Of a DNA stretch of 64,000 nucleotides, positions 59,540 through 64,000 are shown piece by piece. A program made the position numbers and the translations under genes. Location: positions 1,426,001 through 1,490,000 of the forward strand of contig NZ_CP017146.1 of the NCBI RefSeq assembly GCF_009930795.1, in the 5' to 3' direction. The first letter of the stretch is position 1, and the number at the start of each line of letters is the position of its first letter. Source of the DNA: Marisediminicola antarctica (GTDB lineage Bacteria; Actinomycetota; Actinomycetes; Actinomycetales; Microbacteriaceae). The notes beneath the pieces were generated by a model. It was given only the letters and a program-made list of their open reading frames with translations. It was not told the origin of the DNA and made no database searches.

Positions 59540-60528
59540 TTGCGGCCGTTCCGGTCGAGCATGTCCTCGACCTCGGCGACGGTCATCACCGGGCTCGTGT
59601 TCGTGTCAATCCGGCGGGTGGCGTCGTGCTGCACGACGTCGACGAGGTTGTGCAGCATGCCGACGGCGTCGTCGACGATCTCGGTGCTGCGCTGCTTCGT
59701 TCCGTGGAGGAGCCACTCCGCGATCTCGAGCTCGGCATAGAGCAGGGCCCGCTTGCGCAGCTGACGGTCGGTCGAGCCTCTCGCCGCGTTGTAGGCGTCG
59801 AGCAGCGCGTCGGCCCCGTCTGCCGAGGGCGCACCGAGCAGCCAGAACAGATCACGCGCCGGATCGCCGACACTCAGCGCATGCCACTCGACGACCCCGG
59901 TGACCTTCTGGCCGTCGGTGAGCATCGTGCCGCCGGTGATGGCGCCGTGGGTGACGGTCGGGGCGAACTGCCACAGGGTCGCGTCCTCGGTCGCCTTCTC
60001 CCAGCGCACGACAAGCGCGGCAGGCACGAGACCGGTCGCGACAGCCTGTTCCATGATCGTGACGGCAGCGGCGAGGGCGTCGAGCGGCCGCACGATCCTG
60101 AGCCCCGCATCGGCGACGAAGCTCGTCGGAAGCGCATGGATGGCTGCGACAGCACGACCGATCGACTCGGCGAGGTCAGCATCCGCGACCTGCTCGAGGC
60201 CGACAGGGGAGCCGGGCAGCAGATCGCAGACGACTGCGGTCATTCCACCGACGGGCGCGTCGCCGAGCGGCGTCGGCGCGGAGAAGGGCAGGCGCCCGCG
60301 GATGCCGGTGCTCAGCGCCCGCAGAGCGACCAGGTCGGCGGAGGCCTGGGTCTCGGCCGATGGGCTGCGCGGAACACGGATCAGCAGATGCTGCCCGTCG
60401 CGAGTGACGAGGGCGGCCTGCTCGAAGTCGCCCCCGGAGCCCGAGCCGTGGCGGCTCGCTGCCGTGACGTCGAGGCCGGCTACGGCCGAGGTGGCGAGCG
60501 CGGCTAGAGTGAGTGGGGATCTGGCCAT
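59536..60528 (-). CDS. Aminoglycoside/macrolide phosphotransferase-like kinase
   Basis: 330-residue protein of the APH/protein-kinase-like fold. Visible motifs are THGAITGGTML (the HGD-type catalytic region, with Ala in place of Asp) and VVEWHALSVGDPARDLFWLL (the metal-binding DPA/D segment). The lost catalytic Asp makes classic antibiotic phosphorylation doubtful. The start ATG 60528 has TACCCT seven bases upstream (leaderless). It is divergent from nudC. It may be a metabolite kinase or a pseudo-kinase; resistance should not be assumed. Confidence 0.75.
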   Translation of the reverse strand: MARSPLTLAALATSAVAGLDVTAASRHGSGSGGDFEQAALVTRDGQHLLIRVPRSPSAETQASADLVALRALSTGIRGRLPFSAPTPLGDAPVGGMTAVVCDLLPGSPVGLEQVADADLAESIGRAVAAIHALPTSFVADAGLRIVRPLDALAAAVTIMEQAVATGLVPAALVVRWEKATEDATLWQFAPTVTHGAITGGTMLTDGQKVTGVVEWHALSVGDPARDLFWLLGAPSADGADALLDAYNAARGSTDRQLRKRALLYAELEIAEWLLHGTKQRSTEIVDDAVGMLHNLVDVVQHDATRRIDTNTSPVMTVAEVEDMLDRNGRN

Positions 60529-60535
60529 GGTCTCA

Positions 60536-60541
60536 AGGGTA
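60536..60541 (-). promoter_or_regulatory. Leaderless -10 of the phosphotransferase gene (TACCCT)
   Basis: Complement of AGGGTA. Seven bases separate it from ATG 60528. Confidence 0.6.
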
Positions 60542-60616
60542 GTTTGTCGAGCGGCGCCCGCGGTAACGAGCCACGCCCAATCCCCACGCGAAGGCCACGA
60601 ACATCCCCCCAGACTG

Positions 60617-60622
60617 TAAGGT
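60617..60622 (+). promoter_or_regulatory. Leaderless -10 of nudC (TAAGGT)
   Basis: TAAGGT ends six bases before ATG 60629. Confidence 0.6.
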
Positions 60623-60628
60623 TCGTCG

Positions 60629-61555
60629 ATGTCATTTGAGTTCACGGCCCGCCTGCCGCTGTCGCGGCACGAGCTCGACCGCGACTATCTCGCCAGAGGC
60701 CGGCCCGACCTCTTCGCCGAGCTGTGGGCCGACGACTCCACCCGGGTGATCCTGCTGCACAACGGGCAGGCTCTACTGGCCGACGACGGAACGCTCGCCC
60801 TGCTGAGCGCAGCCGAGGCTCCGGAGGCCGACTACCTCATCTACCTCGGCCGCTCCGTGGACGCCTCCGCGACCCCCTTCGTCGCCGCGAAGCTGTCCGA
60901 GCCTGCCGCCGCGACGCTCGGCGGCGATGCTCGCTGGGGAGACCTTCGGGCGCTCGGCGCGAGCCTCGGCGACCGTGACGCCGGACTGTTCACCGAGGCC
61001 CTCGCGATGGCCAACTGGCACGACTCGCACCGCTTCTCGCCGCGCAGCGGCAAGCCGACGATGCCCGTGCAGGGAGGGTGGGTGCGCAAGGCCGACGACG
61101 ACGACCACCAGCTCTTCCCCCGCACCGACGCCGCGATCATTGTCGGGGTGACGGATGCTGAGGACCGCATCCTGCTCGGATCCAACGCGCTCTGGAAGAA
61201 CAACCGTTATTCACTGTTGGCCGGTTTCGTCGAGCCGGGCGAGTCGCTCGAGAACGCCGTCGTGCGCGAGGTGTTCGAGGAGTCCGGCATCCGCATCGCC
61301 GAGCCGGTCTATCTCGGCTCGCAGCCGTGGCCTTTCCCCGCGTCGATCATGCTGGGCTTCCGCGCGATCGTCGACGAGAGCCTCGAGTCGTGCCTCACCC
61401 CCGACGGCCAGGAGATCCTCGATTTGCGCTGGTTCAGCCGGGAGGAGCTCGCCGCGGCCCTCGACGAGATCGCGCTGCCCGGCCCGACCTCGATCGCTCG
61501 CGCGATCCTCGAGGACTGGTTCGGCGGGCCGATCATCGATCGACGCGACTGGTGA
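60629..61555 (+). CDS. nudC: NAD(H) diphosphatase NudC
   Basis: 308-residue Nudix hydrolase that cleaves NADH and may remove NAD caps from RNA. The Nudix box is GFVEPGESLENAVVREVFEESGI, and the NudC-specific SQPWPFPAS follows. An N-terminal NUDIX-like domain is present. The place of the zinc ribbon reads HRFSPRSGKPT, with Ser where the two Cys normally are, so zinc is probably not bound there. The start ATG 60629 has a leaderless -10. uvrD2 follows closely, as I recall from mycobacteria. Confidence 0.92.
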   Translation: MSFEFTARLPLSRHELDRDYLARGRPDLFAELWADDSTRVILLHNGQALLADDGTLALLSAAEAPEADYLIYLGRSVDASATPFVAAKLSEPAAATLGGDARWGDLRALGASLGDRDAGLFTEALAMANWHDSHRFSPRSGKPTMPVQGGWVRKADDDDHQLFPRTDAAIIVGVTDAEDRILLGSNALWKNNRYSLLAGFVEPGESLENAVVREVFEESGIRIAEPVYLGSQPWPFPASIMLGFRAIVDESLESCLTPDGQEILDLRWFSREELAAALDEIALPGPTSIARAILEDWFGGPIIDRRDW

Positions 61556-61586
61556 CCGCCATCCCTGGAATGGTGAACGCGTGGCG

Positions 61587-63326
61587 ATGACCGCCCAGTC
61601 CCTGCTCGACGGACTCGATGACGAGCAGCGAGTCGCGGCTGAGGCGCTCTTGGGGCCCGTGTGCCTGCTCGCCGGTGCCGGCACCGGCAAGACGCGGGCC
61701 ATCACCCACCGCATCGCCTACGGCGTTGCGACGGGTGTCTACCCTCCCGGCCGGGTCATGGCACTGACCTTCACTTCGAGAGCGGCCGGAGAACTGCGTG
61801 GCCGACTGCGCCAGCTCGGCGCCGGGGGAGTCTCGGCCCGCACCTTCCACGCCTCCGCGCTGTCGCAGCTTGGCTTCTTCTGGCCGCAGGTCGTCGGCGG
61901 CACCATGCCGCGCATCCTCGAGTCCAAGGGGCGGCTCATCGCCCACGCGGCGGAGAGCCTGAAGCTCAAACTCGACACCCCGACGCTGCGCGACCTCGCC
62001 GCCGAGATCGAGTGGCGCAAGGTCTCGAGGCTCACTCTCGACCAGTACGCCGCCGTCGTCGAGGGCCGCGCCACACCCGACTCCCTCGATGCCACCCGCA
62101 TGGTCGCCCTTCACGGGGCCTACGAGCGGGTCAAGGACGAGCGCCGCCAGATCGACTTCGAGGACGTGTTGCTGGCCACGGCCGGAATGCTCGAGTCCGA
62201 GCCGTGGGTCGCCCAACAGGTGCGCGAGCAGTACCGCTTCTTCGTTGTCGACGAGTACCAGGACGTCTCGCCGCTGCAGCAGGCGCTGCTCGAGCTCTGG
62301 CTCGGCGACCGGCAGGATGTCTGCGTCGTCGGCGACGCGAGCCAGACGATCTACTCGTTCGCCGGGGCATCCTCCGACCTCCTGCTGTCGTTCCCGTCCC
62401 GCTACCCGAACTCGACCGTCGTGCGGCTCGAGCAGAACTACCGCTCGACCCCCGCGATCGTGGAGACGGCCAACCAGCTCATGCGCGACCGGGCCGGATC
62501 GCTGCGCCTGCGCGCCGCGGTCGGGTCGGAACCGGCGCCCGGCAAGGCCCAACCGAAGGTGATCGCGCCGTCGGTGACGACCTACCGCGACGACCGCGCG
62601 GAGGCCCGCGGAGTCGCCGGCCAGATCGCCGACCTCGTCGCCGCAGGCTCCCGCCCGCAGGACATCGCCGTGCTGTACCGCATCAACGTGCAGGGGGCGG
62701 TGCTCGAGGCTGCTCTCGGCGATGCGGGGATCGGCTACCAGCTCAAGGGAGGCAAGCGGTTCTTCGACCTCCCCGAGGTCAAGCAGACACTCATGATGCT
62801 CAAGGGCGCGTCAGTCGCGAACACCGTCGAACCGCTCTTCAAGACGGTAAGCGACGTGCTGCGGTCGCTCGGCTGGACCCAGGAGGCGCCCGAGACGCGC
62901 GGTGCCGTCCGCGACCGGTGGGAGTCGCTCAACGCGATCATGGGGCTCGCCGAATCGGCGGTGCCGGGCACTACGCTTCGGCAGTTCTCCGACGACCTCT
63001 ATGAGAGGTCGGCCGGACAGCACGAGCCGACGATGGATGCCGTCACCCTCGCGACCCTGCACTCGGCCAAGGGTCTGGAGTGGGAAACGGTTTTTGTCAT
63101 CGGGCTCAGTGAGGGGCTCGTTCCGATCAGCTATGCGAAGACCCCCGCGGCCGTCGACGAGGAACGCCGGCTGCTCTACGTCGGCGTCACGCGTGCGCGG
63201 GAGCGGCTGCACCTGTCCTTTGCCGAGGCTGCGCCGAAGCGGTCGACGCCGCGTCAGCCGTCCCGGTTCCTGGCAGAGCTGCGCAGCCGCACTCCGGATG
63301 CTGCCGCCACCGCGTCGAGGCGGTAG
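61587..63326 (+). CDS. uvrD2: UvrD2-type superfamily I DNA helicase
   Basis: 579-residue helicase. Walker A is AGAGTGKTRA (Lys 35), motif II is VVDEYQDVS, motif III GDASQTIYSF, motif IV QNYRSTPAI and motif VI YVGVTRARERL. It ends soon after motif VI and lacks the tetracysteine and HRDC domains that I remember from mycobacterial UvrD2. The start is ATG 61587 or GTG 61581; neither has a strong ribosome-binding site, and the open frame upstream overlaps nudC. Likely a repair helicase. Its last 140 bases are antisense to the next gene. Confidence 0.9.
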   Translation: MTAQSLLDGLDDEQRVAAEALLGPVCLLAGAGTGKTRAITHRIAYGVATGVYPPGRVMALTFTSRAAGELRGRLRQLGAGGVSARTFHASALSQLGFFWPQVVGGTMPRILESKGRLIAHAAESLKLKLDTPTLRDLAAEIEWRKVSRLTLDQYAAVVEGRATPDSLDATRMVALHGAYERVKDERRQIDFEDVLLATAGMLESEPWVAQQVREQYRFFVVDEYQDVSPLQQALLELWLGDRQDVCVVGDASQTIYSFAGASSDLLLSFPSRYPNSTVVRLEQNYRSTPAIVETANQLMRDRAGSLRLRAAVGSEPAPGKAQPKVIAPSVTTYRDDRAEARGVAGQIADLVAAGSRPQDIAVLYRINVQGAVLEAALGDAGIGYQLKGGKRFFDLPEVKQTLMMLKGASVANTVEPLFKTVSDVLRSLGWTQEAPETRGAVRDRWESLNAIMGLAESAVPGTTLRQFSDDLYERSAGQHEPTMDAVTLATLHSAKGLEWETVFVIGLSEGLVPISYAKTPAAVDEERRLLYVGVTRARERLHLSFAEAAPKRSTPRQPSRFLAELRSRTPDAAATASRR

Positions 63327-64000
63327 CTCCCGTCAGGGCATCCAGTCGCACGGACACCGCCGTTGCGGCGGGCCCGCCCGTCAGCCGAGCGAACACAATC
63401 CGGGCGGCGATCAACGCCACCTCCCCGGCGACGATGCCGGCATCCACCGGGCTCCGCCTGCCGAGCAGCTGAGACGCGATCGCCGGCCAGGACGGGTCGG
63501 CGTCGGTGTGCCAGCGTTCGAGGCAGTGGAGGCATGGGCCGTGGCCTGGTTCGATGGCCGGCCCGATCCGCGCCCCGGTGTCGCCGAACACGATCGGGAG
63601 GTGGGGCAGGTCGCGGCGCAGCCAGAGGCCGTGGAAGGCAGGGTCGAGCACGAAGTGGCCCACGACGACGGCGATGTCCCGCGCGCGTGCGGCGGCCGCG
63701 AGGTCACCGCCGACGAGCCGAGGCTCCACTCCGTTCGAGGCGAGGGCATCCGCCAGCCGCTCGACCGCCTTGCCGCACCCCGCAATCACGACGGTGCGGG
63801 GGTTGGGGACCGGGACGACGCTGCCGAGCAGCGCAGGCTTCACGAGCTGCAACAGCCGGTCTGCCTCGCCGGCATCGGCGCCGGCGGCGGTTGCCAGCAT
63901 GGCCAGACCCGGACGGCTGATTCCGGCCACGAGCGCCGAGATCATGCGCTCCTGAGCCTCGGACACGTCGACGAGGGTGACGGGCGGCGCGTCGACGCCC
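63187..64000 (-). CDS. ThiF/TOMM cyclodehydratase-like protein, partial
   Basis: The frame is open to the right edge, so the N terminus is missing; about 270 residues are visible. RTVVIAGCGKAVERLADALASNG is a Rossmann-like segment. GPCLHCLERWHTDADPSWPAI is typical of actinobacterial proteins annotated as cyclodehydratase or TOMM leader-binding. HPECGC near the C terminus may bind zinc with the earlier Cys pair. About 30 extra residues follow it, so the stop lies 140 bases inside uvrD2. No azole-peptide genes are seen, so a housekeeping role is as likely. Confidence 0.7.
   Translation of the reverse strand, partial: GVDAPPVTLVDVSEAQERMISALVAGISRPGLAMLATAAGADAGEADRLLQLVKPALLGSVVPVPNPRTVVIAGCGKAVERLADALASNGVEPRLVGGDLAAAARARDIAVVVGHFVLDPAFHGLWLRRDLPHLPIVFGDTGARIGPAIEPGHGPCLHCLERWHTDADPSWPAIASQLLGRRSPVDAGIVAGEVALIAARIVFARLTGGPAATAVSVRLDALTGATASTRWRQHPECGCAALPGTGTADAASTASAQPRQRTGAAAPAHA

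Noticed and set aside
59536-60528. Antibiotic resistance phosphotransferase
   Set aside because: The fold is right but the HGD Asp is missing and no resistance context exists, so only a family-level call is made.
63187-64000. Azole-modified peptide (TOMM) biosynthetic cluster
   Set aside because: Only one cyclodehydratase-like gene is seen, in a housekeeping neighbourhood. No precursor peptide or YcaO is in the window.
1-64000. tRNA or rRNA genes, prophage, IS elements
   Set aside because: No cloverleaf, rRNA core sequence, integrase or transposase was recognised on either strand.

Overview
The window is high-GC chromosomal DNA from an actinobacterium, most likely of the family Microbacteriaceae. 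Supporting signs are the codon use, the mycothiol gene mshB, the AdnAB recombination motor, DUF3117 and DUF3107 proteins, a DUF222-HNH gene, a succinylase-type diaminopimelate pathway, and many -10 hexamers (TANNNT) only 6-8 nt before the start codon, which predict leaderless mRNAs. I see no rRNA, tRNA, CRISPR array, prophage or insertion sequence. The species cannot be fixed from the sequence.

Layout. 1-4432: the end of a glycine riboswitch followed by gcvT-gcvH-gcvP. 4433-4771: a repeat island with 34-bp tandem units and inverted outlying copies, then a CAAX-type membrane protease. 5829-17683: two successive complete peptide-type ABC importers, each ordered binding protein, permease, permease, fused double ATPase, and each with a strong hairpin after the binding-protein gene. 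18244-20163: typA behind a structured leader. 20270-23615: the efeUOB iron-uptake operon under two DtxR/IdeR-like iron boxes. 23766-27873: mshB (with an extra membrane domain), ferredoxin, dapC, citrate synthase. 27979-33189: desaturase, a secreted protein, divergent dapD/dapE, DUF3117, a methyltransferase and tatB. 33190-38295: a repeat-rich gap, DUF222-HNH, an aldehyde dehydrogenase, a LysR regulator and a 44-residue membrane peptide. 38321-41838: mrp, DUF1003, a MgtE_N/CBS protein and a stress protein. 41996-47064: aminopeptidase P, a PspC-domain protein, an EEP phosphatase/nuclease and a PHP phosphoesterase. 47337-50493: DEAD-box helicase, a MiaE-like ferritin-fold protein, a small membrane protein and DUF3107. 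50603-57038: adnA-adnB. 57210-59539: a LysR gene broken in a CCGAA repeat, facing an MFS transporter. 59536-64000: a phosphotransferase, nudC, uvrD2 and a partial ThiF/cyclodehydratase-like gene.

Most of the content is core metabolism and genome maintenance. Three genes of the succinylase branch of lysine/diaminopimelate synthesis (dapC, dapD, dapE) lie within 7 kb. AdnAB, UvrD2 and NudC form a conserved repair/NAD cluster. From memory, the order typA-mshB-ferredoxin-dapC-dapD/dapE-DUF3117-methyltransferase-tatB-mrp-DUF1003-CBS recalls Rv1165-Rv1234 of Mycobacterium tuberculosis, and the order DEAD helicase-ferritin-like-DUF3107-adnAB-nudC-uvrD2 recalls Rv3211-Rv3198c read backwards. I could not check this.

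The most unusual points are the LysR gene that one CCGAA unit puts out of frame next to its presumed target, the paired features of the two importer operons, the mutually exclusive hairpins in the DEAD-box leader, the 34-bp repeat island, and the density of predicted leaderless promoters (17 genes).
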